In this document: piece after piece, positions 51,445-60,514 of the stretch
Position numbering within the stretch: position 1 is the stretch's first letter
Layout of the letters: the number at the start of each line of letters is the position of its first letter
DNA from: Bernardetia sp042180575
GTDB lineage: Bacteria; Bacteroidota; Bacteroidia; Cytophagales; Bernardetiaceae
Direction of reading: 5' to 3'
NCBI RefSeq assembly: GCF_042180575.1
Contig: NZ_CP170094.1
Span: 3,286,001 to 3,350,000 of the forward strand
Length of the DNA stretch: 64,000 bases
Program-made: the position numbers and the translations under genes
Notes under the pieces: model-generated
The model's database searches: none
What the model was told of the DNA's origin: nothing
Seen by the model: only the letters and a program-made list of their open reading frames with translations

Positions 51445-52821
51445 TTAGTCGTATTGTATCAAAATATGTTTTTCAATTAATTTTTCTAATGCACTTACAG
51501 AAACAAGTGTTTTTGAGAGTTGTAATTTGGAATCAGAATAAATAAAATTTGAATCAGAATTAGTAGAAATAGGGGAGTAACTACTAACTGTTTTTGTTTT
51601 ATTCATTTGATTATGCTGTTTCGCATCCTCATTAGACAAATATAACTTTTTTGGTTCAGAAAAATAAGTAATTATTTCATAAAGTAGGTCAGATACAGGA
51701 AAAAAACGATAAGTAAATTTATCAAAAAGGGTGTTTTTTTGACTTTCAATGAGTGCAAAACGCTCTTCATTAAAAATATAATATGGATTAATTTTATTAT
51801 TTATACTTTTATCAGCATTCTTTTTTTCTAATAAAAAAATAGATTTTTGAAGTTTTGTAAAGAATTTGTTTACAAAAACCCAACCTTCCCACTCACTTAT
51901 TTGCTGACTATTTGTGTCATTTTTAGTTATTTCTTTTTCTAAAATAGAATATAGTTTTTGCATCGTTTGTGCTGCAAATTCTTCTTTTAAATTAGTATCT
52001 TTTTTAGATTTTGCATCAGCAAAATTGGGAGGATAAATAGCAGGCAAAAGTGTATATTTTCTTTTTAAATTTAGTTCTTCTGTTGATAATTCTCTACTAG
52101 ATACAACAGGGATAATCGGAGCATTACACATATAAGATAAAAATGCAATTCCTTTTCTGACTTGTAAATCTTCTCCTAAAAAATCAATCTTTACTGTATT
52201 CTGACTTTCTTTTTTAGAATAATTTGAACCTGTATTTCCATCAGCATAAACAATAAGCGACTTTCCTTCTTTTAACATTCGGATAGCCTTCCAAATTCCT
52301 TTGCTTTCTTCTACATTGATAAACTCTGGTGTTGAATTGATTTTATGTTTTTTGCAATAGTTGTGATGTAGTTCAAAATATAACTTTTCTTTTCTATCTG
52401 TAAGTGTTTGATTAGATAAAAAACCAAAATCTAAACTTTTAGTAGCCAACAAACCTGGTAAAATAGAATATGCACCTGTATGAAAACAGCAAAAGAGAAA
52501 AGGTTGTTCATTTTGGGCTTTAACAAGTATATTTTCTTTATCAGTAACCTCAAATTTTTCGATAAATAATTCAGCATATTTTTCTTCAAGATTTAATAAT
52601 TGAATATTAAAAAGAAGTTTTTCAAAAATAGATTTATGTTGTGAATAAGAAACTTGAGGAAGTAATCGAAATAAACTTGCTGAAGTGGTAGCAAATAAAT
52701 AGCTATTTTTTTTATAGAACTTTTGCTCATCTACTTTACTTTCAAAACTAAAAGATTTTTTTAGCTTTTCGAATTCTTCAAAAAGAGCAGACTGGTTTTG
52801 AGAAGAGGTAAAGTTGTTCAT
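51445..52821 (-). CDS. LpxL/HtrB-like acyltransferase-fold protein with altered catalytic motif
   Basis: A 458-residue protein whose middle (residues about 100-260) follows the LpxL-type lysophospholipid acyltransferase outline: FLFCCFHTGAYSILPG, then KAIRMLKEGKSLIVYADGNT and VRKGIAFLSYMCNAPIIPVV. LpxL enzymes use His-x4-Asp/Glu; here His114 is followed by Ser119 at the acidic position, so normal catalysis is doubtful. The C-terminal 150 residues are extra and unrecognised. The start is set at ATG 52821, because the longer frame to 52863 runs through a terminator. There is no N-terminal membrane helix, unlike LpxL. Function uncertain. Confidence 0.6.
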   Translation of the reverse strand: MNNFTSSQNQSALFEEFEKLKKSFSFESKVDEQKFYKKNSYLFATTSASLFRLLPQVSYSQHKSIFEKLLFNIQLLNLEEKYAELFIEKFEVTDKENILVKAQNEQPFLFCCFHTGAYSILPGLLATKSLDFGFLSNQTLTDRKEKLYFELHHNYCKKHKINSTPEFINVEESKGIWKAIRMLKEGKSLIVYADGNTGSNYSKKESQNTVKIDFLGEDLQVRKGIAFLSYMCNAPIIPVVSSRELSTEELNLKRKYTLLPAIYPPNFADAKSKKDTNLKEEFAAQTMQKLYSILEKEITKNDTNSQQISEWEGWVFVNKFFTKLQKSIFLLEKKNADKSINNKINPYYIFNEERFALIESQKNTLFDKFTYRFFPVSDLLYEIITYFSEPKKLYLSNEDAKQHNQMNKTKTVSSYSPISTNSDSNFIYSDSKLQLSKTLVSVSALEKLIEKHILIQYD

Positions 52822-52850
52822 TCTATAAAAAGCAAAATTATTCTGTTCAA

Positions 52851-52882
52851 TAAAAAAGCACAACCTTTTGAATGATTGTGCT
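52851..52882 (-). terminator. Rho-independent terminator after the GIN-domain gene
   Basis: On the minus strand AGCACAA (from 52882) pairs with TTGTGCT (to 52857) and is followed by six T. It ends the GIN-domain transcript and overlaps the first codons of the longest possible frame of the next gene, which fixes that gene's start at 52821. Confidence 0.8.
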
Positions 52883-52951
52883 ATAATTTACAAAATAATT
52901 TTGAATAATAAAATATGAGTGTTTTTTTATTCTTAAAATAATCCTAAAAAA

Positions 52952-53791
52952 CTACTCTACTCTTTCTATTTTACCAGAACCTGATACATTCCACCTAATT
53001 GCAGCATTTCCTTTTACACGAACTGTTCCACTTCCACTGATTTGTGCATCTACTGTTGCTCGTGAAGTAATAAGAGTAGAATCTGAATCATTGGCAGTCA
53101 GTTCGATGATTCCAGAACCGAGTAGCTCTACTGTGCTTGTCAAAACAGGCATGTTAAAGGCTTTTATATTTCCCGAACCACTGATATTAAGATTATTTGC
53201 TCTTGCTTCACCTTTCAAAGTAATCGTTCCTGAGCCATCCACAGAAGCATTTACGATAGTTGTAGAATTAAAATCTAACTCCATAGTTCCTGAGCCTTTT
53301 ATTCTTGCAATACAATTTGTAGAAGCAATAATAGGAAAACTAGGTGTAGTTTGAATACTTCCAGAGCCATCTAAAATAAATTCTATTTCACTTTTTCGAA
53401 TAGTATCTTGCAAAATAATATCCCCAGAACCTGTCAAAACAATTTGAGAAAGTGCAGGTGTTCGGACAGTAATGGTTACCTCTTCATTTGTATTATAACA
53501 TTCATCATTATCAATAACAAGACTTTGTCCTACGAGGCGTGTTTGGATAAGCTCAATGATATTTTCTTGTGCTGAAATAGTTATGGATTGTTCTTTTATA
53601 CTAGAATCTTGAAAAATATTTACTATAAAGCTTCCTCGTGATTCTATGGCTGTAAATCCTGATATTGTTCTTTCTTGGCTAATTACATCTCCTTGTCCAT
53701 CTTTGCAAACGCTATCTGTTAGGCTACACGAAGTGGAAAATAGAAGTAAAATAAGGAAAGATAAAATATGTGTTTTGAAATGATTTTTCAT
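52952..53791 (-). CDS. Head-GIN domain (DUF2807) lipoprotein
   Basis: A 279-residue lipoprotein (lipobox STSC, Cys22) of the DUF2807 'putative auto-transporter adhesin, head GIN domain' family. The body is a parallel beta solenoid made of short repeats with a Gly-Ser-Gly turn: VLTGSGDIIL, ILDGSGSIQT, RIKGSGTMEL, SVDGSGTITL, NISGSGNIKA, ELLGSGIIEL, QISGSGTVRV and NVSGSGKIER. The opening ERTISGFTAIESRGSFIVNI is the family signature. Located at the outer membrane or cell surface; adhesion is suggested by the family name but not shown. Single gene with its own terminator. Confidence 0.9.
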   Translation of the reverse strand: MKNHFKTHILSFLILLLFSTSCSLTDSVCKDGQGDVISQERTISGFTAIESRGSFIVNIFQDSSIKEQSITISAQENIIELIQTRLVGQSLVIDNDECYNTNEEVTITVRTPALSQIVLTGSGDIILQDTIRKSEIEFILDGSGSIQTTPSFPIIASTNCIARIKGSGTMELDFNSTTIVNASVDGSGTITLKGEARANNLNISGSGNIKAFNMPVLTSTVELLGSGIIELTANDSDSTLITSRATVDAQISGSGTVRVKGNAAIRWNVSGSGKIERVE

Positions 53792-53882
53792 TATTTAATA
53801 TTAGACTTTTTAGTGGTAATAATTGCTATTGATAAATTGATTTGTCTTACAGACGTTTTTTTGTTGTCTATGCCCTATTCTA

Positions 53883-53890
53883 CAAAGGTA
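53883..53890 (-). promoter_or_regulatory. Promoter -7 box of the GIN-domain gene
   Basis: Minus strand TACCTTTG, a full TAnnTTTG match, 92 bases before the ATG at 53791. Confidence 0.45.
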
Positions 53891-53922
53891 GAAAATGATT
53901 ATTTTAAAAATTATTAACTTCA

Positions 53923-53957
53923 AAAAATCCCTTCAAAATGGTTTTGAAGGGATTTTT
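53923..53957. terminator. Strong bidirectional terminator
   Basis: AAAAATCCCTTCAAAA (53923-53938) and TTTTGAAGGGATTTTT (53942-53957) form a perfect 16-base-pair stem around TGG. On the minus strand it follows the stop of the giant T9SS gene by 26 bases. Confidence 0.92.
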
Positions 53958-53983
53958 ATTGTGTTATTTCACTAAAGAGTATT

Positions 53984-56900
53984 TTATTGTAAAACGTGAA
54001 TCCAACCTCTACATGTATCTCCATCAGGCGAAGTCAAATAATAGTAATACATGGCTGGTTCGGCTTTATTTCCCCAGTCATTATTATAATCATCAGCAGA
54101 AAATACTTCTGTTCCCCAACGATTGTAAATTTTGAGTTTCCAGCCTTCATTTGCTTTATCCAACACAAAAGTTTCATTCAGTCCGTCGCCATTTGGTGTA
54201 ATTACATTAGGAGGCAAAACATTATCTACCGTAACTGTTGCTGTTTGCTCTTCATCACAAACTCCATTCGAAGCTTTTACTTTTATGGTATAAGTTCCTG
54301 CTTGTGTGTAGGTATATTCTGTTGGATTAGAAACATTGATTGAATCTCCATTTCCTAAATCCCACATCCAATCTCCATTTCCTGTATTCTTACTATTAAA
54401 AAGAATTGTTGCAGGTGCGCCACATTCAGGAGAGTGAGTAACATCAAAATCAAGAACCAATTTATCCACCACCGTAACCGTAACTGTGCTATCTGTAAAA
54501 CATCCACCATCCATATTAGAAATTCGGACATTATAAATAGTTGTTTGGTCTGGTGATGCGATTGGATTTCTGATTGTTGGGTCGCTTAGTCCTGTGGTTG
54601 GTGTCCATTCAAACTCATCTCCACCTACTACATCAAGTTGTGCGCTTTGTCCTCTACAAATTGTAGGGCTTTCAGGCATTCTTATTGTCGATAAAAAGAT
54701 ATTATTATCATCAATAACAGAATTTGCATCTTTTGAAAGGGAATCTTGACACAATGAATTTTCGATACGAAGTGTAATTGTATAAATTCCTTCACTATCA
54801 TATTGAAATGGCGCAGGATTACGAAGTGTTGAGGTTCTTCCATCTCCAAAATCCCAAAAGAAAGAAGTCGCACCAACTGTATTATTGATTATTTCTACAA
54901 CTGGTATTTTATCACATCTATCAATAATATTTACATCAAAATCGGGTCTGAGTTCTGGCAAAACTGTGATGGTTACTTCTTCTTCTTTTACACAACCATT
55001 TTGAGTTGTGATACTGACTGTGTAAGTTGTCGTTTCTGTTGGTGAGGCAATCGGATTTGAAATTGTAGGGTCGCTCAATCCTGTTGTCGGACTCCAACTA
55101 AAACTTATACCTTCGCCAGCTTCAAGCTGAAAAGACTGTCCCAAACAAATAGATTTATCAGGCGAAACAAAGAAATTATTAATAGAATAATCAAATTCTT
55201 TTATGAGAGAATCCGAACAAGCAACATTGCCTAATACTAATTTTATTCTATAATTTCCTGCTGAGTCATAAACAAGATTAGTAGGGTTTTGAGAAGTAGA
55301 AGTTTGTCCATTTCCAAAATCCCATAAATAAGAAGTTGCACCTACTGTATTATTTACAATACTGACTGTTGGAAATTCATTACAAAGATTAGACTGTACA
55401 ATATCAAAATCTGGAATAATTTCTTCTCCTACAACCATTCTAATTTGTCTTTCTTCTTCACAGCCATTTCTACCTGTTACTTTTACCGTATAAGTGGTTG
55501 TTTGTGCAGGCGAAGCAATTGGATTTCCGATAGTTGGGTCACTTAGTCCTGTGGTTGGTGTCCATTCATAAGATGTTCCTCCTGTTACATTGAATTGTAC
55601 AGATTGCCCAAAACAAATTGTTGTATCTCCATTAAATGTAAATACATCAGGGTCAATGACAATTTGTTGTATGACCGAATCTTTATCATTACAAATATTA
55701 TTTTCGGCTACTAGTTTTATAGTATAAGTTCCTGCTGTGTAGGTTTGAGAAGGTGGATTGATAGCCGTAGAGGTTTCTCCATTTCCAAAATCCCACGAAT
55801 AAGACGTTCCATTTTGAGTTGTATTAATAAAACTAATTACGGGGTTTTCGGAACAAGGGTCGTCAATGTTAAAGGTAAAACTAGGCACAAGTTCAGGCAA
55901 AACAGTTATTGTAGTAGTAAAATCTTTACGACAACCTGCTGCATTTTGTGTTGTGAGTGTATAAGTTGTTGTAGATGTTGGTGTCGCTATTGGATTTGAA
56001 CTTCTTGGGTCACTTAGTCCTGTACTTGGTGTCCAAAGATAATCTACTCCTCCACTTGCTCGTAGTTGTACAGATTGCCCTTTACAAATAGTTGTGTCAG
56101 GAGAAACTACAAAATCAGCAGGTGCAACTGTAATGGTTAGGAAAGCACTGTCTTCTTTGATACATAAAAAAGGATTACGAGCAATTAATTTTACTCTATA
56201 TGTTCCTGCTTGTGTAAATGTGAACGGTACATTATCTGCTTGGGTTGAAGTTCCTAACCCTCCAAAATCCCATTCATACGTAATTCCTTCTACACTTTGA
56301 TTCAAGAAAGTAACATCAAAAGGCACACAACCACGAATATCATTTGCCACTACAAAATCAGCTTTCAAAACACCTAATTCTATCTTAAAAGCAGCATTAT
56401 TACAGTTATCATTTCCATTTACATTAGAAAAAGCCCCTGCTGTAGTAGTAAATCCACTTCCAGTACAAGCACAAACAGCTTGATAGATAGTTCCTGTTCT
56501 TTTATCAAAACGACTTGTTCCTCCATCGACATGTTCTCTTTGATAGCTTGTTCCTCCAAAAAAACTACCATAGACTAAGTCAGTCGCATTTTCACTCAAT
56601 ATCATCGTATAAAAATCATTTCCTCCCAAATCTGTAACAGATTGAATCGCATTTGAGGTGGTAGGTAATCCTCCTACATTTATACCTGGAAGATAGGTAG
56701 GATGATTGGGAGAACCTGCATAGATATTAGTACTACCCCAACCTGCTAAGTAAATATTTCCACAATCATTTATCATAAAGGCTGTTGGAGTAACACCAGG
56801 TTGAAATTGTCGTCCTCCTATGGTTGTAGCCATAAGAATATTATTTAGATTTGGTGAAATTTTACGAATAAACAAACCACCTCTATCATTAAAATAAACT

Positions 56901-58777
56901 CCATTTGTTACAGGTTGTGAGCCTTTTGTTTGACCAAAAACAAATACATTATCATTCAAATCTACATCTACATAATAGGCTTGGTCATAAGCAACCGTTC
57001 CTAAATAACTAGCTCCTTGCCACGCAAAATTAGAAGCATAACGAACAATAAACCCATCTATTTCTCCAGCATATCGTGATTGCATTGTTCCTCCATGAGT
57101 AATCAAATCATCACTCATTGTTCCTCCAACAACATAAATATCACCAGCAGAAGAAACTTGAATACCAAAAGCAGCATCTAAACTATTTCCACCTATATAT
57201 GTACTCCAAAGTAAAGAGTTAAGAGTAGAACTAAATTTGGCAACAATGCCTTCTTGTCTTCCTTGAAAAGTAGTACGATGAGCCGAAACCATAGGAAAAT
57301 CGTTCGAATTTGTTGTACTAGCAATATAAATATTATCATTTGCATCAAGAACAACCTCATTACGAACTTCATCTCCATAGTTTTTTACTAACTGATTATT
57401 GATTGCACCTGTTCCTCCACCTAGTTGGATAGTATTCAGTCCATCATTACCACTTCCCCCAAAAAATGTACTTCCTGTAAGGGTACTGCCATTAGAACTT
57501 AATTTGGCTATAAAAATATCTGAACCATCACCAAAGCCATAATTACCCAGTACACCAGCACTACTTCCTCCATTAAAAGAGTTATCATAAGCTGATGCAG
57601 TAGGAAAGTCAGAAGAACCTGTTATTCCTAAAATAACTAATTCATTTCTGCTATTTACAATCATACTAGAAGGAACATCAGAAGAATTGCCTCCCAAAAA
57701 AGTAGCATAAAAAAGTCCTGTTCCTTGGGCATTATATTTCAAGATAGCTACATCTACTAACCCATCAAAGCTAACATCAAATGCACCTGCTGTAACAGGA
57801 AAATCAGAGCCAAAAACAGTTCCTCCAGAATATAAATTACCATCATTATCATACGTTGCTGTATTTCCCCAGTTATCAGATGTAGCTCCCGAAAATGTGG
57901 AAAATATAAGAATGGGGTCAATGATAAGCTCATAGTTTTTGTCATAACCTTTCGGAAAATCAAAAGTAACTTGTGGTGTTTTGTCTTTTCCTTTCCTTTG
58001 TTTTAATACAAACCTTGAAGGTACTTCTACTTTTTTTTCGTCAATGATTTGATAGCAATAAGGAGCTTGTTCGATGATTTTATTTACCGAAGTTTGGATA
58101 TGCAAATGTCCACTTTCTAAAGTTACCTTGTCGGTATATTTATAATTCATTGCAATCTGAGAAGCATCAGCACCAGCAGCAACAACAAAATCATATTTTA
58201 AGTGGTCTTCTTGTAAATACAAATGAAGATTTATATTTGGATATAATTCTTGATAAGTAATTTCAGAATATCCTTTAGCATTTTCTGCCCATTTACTTTT
58301 ATTATTGCCTAAGAAATAATTAAACTTCGTTTCATGTTCTTGTTCTGAAATAATTTGAGGAGAAGGATTCGCATTTTCGAATTCTACTTCAAAGGAATGT
58401 GCTTTTATTCCATCTTTGTGTTTGTTGTGTTCTTCTTCTGTTTCTTCCTGTCCATGACCATGTTTTAAAGCACTTCCATCATAAAAAGAATATTGTAAGG
58501 AGTTTTGGCGAATAAATAAAAAACCTTCTGGAATAGAAGCTCTATATTTTACCACCTTGTCCCATTGATTTTTATTTTCTATAAAAGTAAGAGGTGTTTT
58601 TACTTTTGGAGCTTTCACAATTTTTTCATCACCATTATCATCATGAAAATGATTATCTGAACTTGTTTTTTGTAAAAGAGAAGTCGTAATATTGTCTTGT
58701 CCGAAAATATCTAATGGCACAAAAACCAAGAGAGAAACGAAAGACAAAACATAAAAAAGAAAGAGATTTTTTTTCAT
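53984..58777 (-). CDS. Giant T9SS-secreted gliding-motility-type protein with SBBP and PKD repeats
   Basis: A 1597-residue secreted protein. Signal peptide to Gly26, Gln27 first in the mature form. Residues about 60-290 match the domain that precedes SBBP propellers (TPLTFIENKNQWDKVVKYRA); about 290-790 is an SBBP beta-propeller with repeats such as TGSTFFGGSGNDGLN and LLWSTYIGGNSLDAAFG. From about 820 five PKD domains (WDFG-GNG type: YSWDFGNGETS, FFWDFGDGRTS) alternate with four Ig-like units of the form TGLSDP-x-NPIASP-x-TTYTV. The end, NVITPNGDGLNETFVLD to the last residue, is the type-B (CHU_C) T9SS sorting domain. It is exported through the type IX system and stays at the surface or is shed; adhesion or gliding is likely. 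Confidence 0.92.
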   Translation of the reverse strand: MKKNLFLFYVLSFVSLLVFVPLDIFGQDNITTSLLQKTSSDNHFHDDNGDEKIVKAPKVKTPLTFIENKNQWDKVVKYRASIPEGFLFIRQNSLQYSFYDGSALKHGHGQEETEEEHNKHKDGIKAHSFEVEFENANPSPQIISEQEHETKFNYFLGNNKSKWAENAKGYSEITYQELYPNINLHLYLQEDHLKYDFVVAAGADASQIAMNYKYTDKVTLESGHLHIQTSVNKIIEQAPYCYQIIDEKKVEVPSRFVLKQRKGKDKTPQVTFDFPKGYDKNYELIIDPILIFSTFSGATSDNWGNTATYDNDGNLYSGGTVFGSDFPVTAGAFDVSFDGLVDVAILKYNAQGTGLFYATFLGGNSSDVPSSMIVNSRNELVILGITGSSDFPTASAYDNSFNGGSSAGVLGNYGFGDGSDIFIAKLSSNGSTLTGSTFFGGSGNDGLNTIQLGGGTGAINNQLVKNYGDEVRNEVVLDANDNIYIASTTNSNDFPMVSAHRTTFQGRQEGIVAKFSSTLNSLLWSTYIGGNSLDAAFGIQVSSAGDIYVVGGTMSDDLITHGGTMQSRYAGEIDGFIVRYASNFAWQGASYLGTVAYDQAYYVDVDLNDNVFVFGQTKGSQPVTNGVYFNDRGGLFIRKISPNLNNILMATTIGGRQFQPGVTPTAFMINDCGNIYLAGWGSTNIYAGSPNHPTYLPGINVGGLPTTSNAIQSVTDLGGNDFYTMILSENATDLVYGSFFGGTSYQREHVDGGTSRFDKRTGTIYQAVCACTGSGFTTTAGAFSNVNGNDNCNNAAFKIELGVLKADFVVANDIRGCVPFDVTFLNQSVEGITYEWDFGGLGTSTQADNVPFTFTQAGTYRVKLIARNPFLCIKEDSAFLTITVAPADFVVSPDTTICKGQSVQLRASGGVDYLWTPSTGLSDPRSSNPIATPTSTTTYTLTTQNAAGCRKDFTTTITVLPELVPSFTFNIDDPCSENPVISFINTTQNGTSYSWDFGNGETSTAINPPSQTYTAGTYTIKLVAENNICNDKDSVIQQIVIDPDVFTFNGDTTICFGQSVQFNVTGGTSYEWTPTTGLSDPTIGNPIASPAQTTTYTVKVTGRNGCEEERQIRMVVGEEIIPDFDIVQSNLCNEFPTVSIVNNTVGATSYLWDFGNGQTSTSQNPTNLVYDSAGNYRIKLVLGNVACSDSLIKEFDYSINNFFVSPDKSICLGQSFQLEAGEGISFSWSPTTGLSDPTISNPIASPTETTTYTVSITTQNGCVKEEEVTITVLPELRPDFDVNIIDRCDKIPVVEIINNTVGATSFFWDFGDGRTSTLRNPAPFQYDSEGIYTITLRIENSLCQDSLSKDANSVIDDNNIFLSTIRMPESPTICRGQSAQLDVVGGDEFEWTPTTGLSDPTIRNPIASPDQTTIYNVRISNMDGGCFTDSTVTVTVVDKLVLDFDVTHSPECGAPATILFNSKNTGNGDWMWDLGNGDSINVSNPTEYTYTQAGTYTIKVKASNGVCDEEQTATVTVDNVLPPNVITPNGDGLNETFVLDKANEGWKLKIYNRWGTEVFSADDYNNDWGNKAEPAMYYYYLTSPDGDTCRGWIHVLQ

Positions 58778-59278
58778 TGGTTAAAATAATTGAAGGACTT
58801 ATCATTGAATAACAAATAATTACGAATTAAAAATTACGAGTATAATTTGTATTTTAAAAATCAATAATTTTATCTTTTTAAGACAATGTAAAGCCAAGTA
58901 AAAATACTATTTTTTATAAAAATTGTTAAATACAAATATTTTATACTTCTATAAAAAAATTGTTCTTTAATCAATCCTTTTGCAAGTGAGTTATTTTCTT
59001 TTCTGTAAAAGCCAAAAATCTATCAAAACTATTATTTTAATAGAAATAAATAGCTTGTTCTAGTAAATTACACTCTATAAACTAAACAGAATTTAATAGA
59101 GTATATAACAAATATAATCAATTTCTAGTAGGGTTCGAATAATACCATGTAATTTTCAAATATAGATAAACAAAGGAATTAAAACTTTTTTGGCTTAATA
59201 ATTTCTCAAAAATAGCTACCTTTAGTTTTTTATTTCTTCTTTATTCTGACTTTTCATTCTATCAAAAAATATAGTTTT
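58778..59278. other. Divergent intergenic region
   Basis: AT-rich 500 bases between the divergent T9SS gene and the M28 gene. It contains the dispersed repeat at 58818-58838 and a possible promoter for the M28 gene, TTG 59190-59192 and TACCTTTA 59217-59224 with a long 24-base spacer. I see no gene or structured RNA in the remainder. Confidence 0.5.
58818..58838. repeat. ATTACGAATTAAAAATTACG-type dispersed repeat
   Basis: Same 20-base word as the left arm at 4399-4418. Confidence 0.6.
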
Positions 59279-60307
59279 ATGTTCTCTAACTTTTCACGTT
59301 TGGTGTTTTCTTCTCTTCTAATTGTATCAATTATTGGATTGGTAGTTTTAGGTTTTGTTTCTTGCAATGGAAGCTCTACTACCGAACCCACAACAATTAA
59401 TACAGTCCAAGAAACGCCACTTCTGCCTGTTCCTAACTTCAATTCTGATTCAGCTTATCATTTTATAGAAGAACAAGTAGCTTTTGGTGCACGTTTTCCA
59501 AATAGTGATGCCCACCAAAAAACAGGAGATTATATTATTAATAAACTCAAAAGTTTTGATAAGATAAATGTACAAGTTCAGAATTTTAGAGCAACTGCTT
59601 TTGATGGAAAGCTACTTTCTGGTCGTAATATTATAGCTTCCTATAATCCTGACCTAAAAAAACGTATTTTGTTGGCTGCTCACTGGGATACTCGTCCGTT
59701 TGCAGACCAAGATGATGAGCGTACAGATGAGCCTATTTTGGGAGCAAATGATGGAGGAAGTGGAGTAGGTATTTTATTAGAAATAGCTCGTACTTTATCA
59801 GTTTCGAAAGAACAGCCACAAGTAGGAATTGATATGATTTTCTTTGATTTGGAGGATTATGGAGATAATTCTACCCCTAATTCGTATTGTTTGGGTTCGC
59901 AGCATTGGGGGAAAAACAGAATGCCTCAAAATTATACTGCCTATTATGGAATTTTGTTGGATATGGCTGGTGCAAAAAATGCAAAATTCGCTCAAGAAGG
60001 TTATTCAATGCAAACTGCCCCTTCAGTAGTAAAAAATGTATGGAATATGGCACACCGAATTGGTTATGGTGGGTTTTTTCCTTTTGAAGAAGCTCCTGCC
60101 ATTACAGACGACCACGTTTATGTCAATCAATTAGCTCAAATTCCGATGATTGATATTATTGAATATTCGACAGAAGGAAAAGGGTATTTTGGAAGCTACT
60201 GGCATACACATGATGATAATATGGATGTAATCGGAAAAGAAACATTAAAAGCAGTCGGACAAACAGTAACACATGTCATTTATAATGAAGAGAATAAAGT
60301 GCAATAG
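59279..60307 (+). CDS. M28-family lipoprotein, glutaminyl-cyclase-like
   Basis: A 342-residue lipoprotein (lipobox FVSC, Cys29) of the M28 zinc-peptidase fold. Metal ligands are expected at Asp158 (LGANDGGSGV), Glu192 (FDLEDYGDN) and His309 (YWHTHDDN), with His135 in AAHWDTRPFADQDD. The series HWDTRPFADQD, SYCLGSQHWGKN and SYWHTHDDNMDVI is that of the bacterial type-II glutaminyl cyclases (as in Porphyromonas), which turn N-terminal Gln into pyroglutamate in the periplasm; ordinary aminopeptidase activity is the alternative. Eight exported proteins in the window have Gln at +1, and the gene is next to one of them, which favours the cyclase reading. Confidence 0.87.
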   Translation: MFSNFSRLVFSSLLIVSIIGLVVLGFVSCNGSSTTEPTTINTVQETPLLPVPNFNSDSAYHFIEEQVAFGARFPNSDAHQKTGDYIINKLKSFDKINVQVQNFRATAFDGKLLSGRNIIASYNPDLKKRILLAAHWDTRPFADQDDERTDEPILGANDGGSGVGILLEIARTLSVSKEQPQVGIDMIFFDLEDYGDNSTPNSYCLGSQHWGKNRMPQNYTAYYGILLDMAGAKNAKFAQEGYSMQTAPSVVKNVWNMAHRIGYGGFFPFEEAPAITDDHVYVNQLAQIPMIDIIEYSTEGKGYFGSYWHTHDDNMDVIGKETLKAVGQTVTHVIYNEENKVQ

Positions 60308-60424
60308 TAAGTAAATGAAAAGTTTAAAGCTACTATTTCACAGAGATTTGTAACAAGTTAGTAGTCTAACGAATTTGTTATGCATCCACCTCTTTCTACA
60401 CTATCTTTTTAACTTACAATTTCT

Positions 60425-60432
60425 TACCTTTG
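60425..60432 (+). promoter_or_regulatory. Promoter -7 box of ileS
   Basis: TACCTTTG, a full TAnnTTTG match 83 bases before the ileS ATG. The transcript would include the whole palindrome at 60467-60499 in its leader. No clear -33 TTG. Confidence 0.5.
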
Positions 60433-60466
60433 TGGAATTGATTAAAATTGAATAGCCATTTAATAA

Positions 60467-60499
60467 AGACCCTAAGGGTTTTCAAAACCCTTAGGGTCT
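60467..60499. repeat. Perfect 33-base palindrome in the ileS leader
   Basis: AGACCCTAAGGGTTTT (60467-60482), a single central C, and the exact reverse complement AAAACCCTTAGGGTCT (60484-60499). It ends 15 bases before the ileS start. In RNA it would form a 16-pair hairpin (or with a tight loop) next to the ribosome entry site. There is no T-run, so it is not a terminator. Confidence 0.85.
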
Positions 60500-60514
60500 A
60501 GAACATATATAAAA

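Noticed and set aside
52822..52863. Fourteen further codons before the LpxL-like gene.
   Set aside because: They are part of the terminator hairpin and T-run of the upstream gene.
54450..56340. Regularly spaced repeated sequence that could be taken for a CRISPR-like or tandem DNA array.
   Set aside because: The repeats are in frame in one long gene and encode PKD and Ig-like domains; spacing and length do not fit CRISPR.
60433..60514. Possible T-box riboswitch before ileS.
   Set aside because: The leader is too short, has no T-box sequence or terminator/antiterminator pair, and only the symmetrical palindrome is present.
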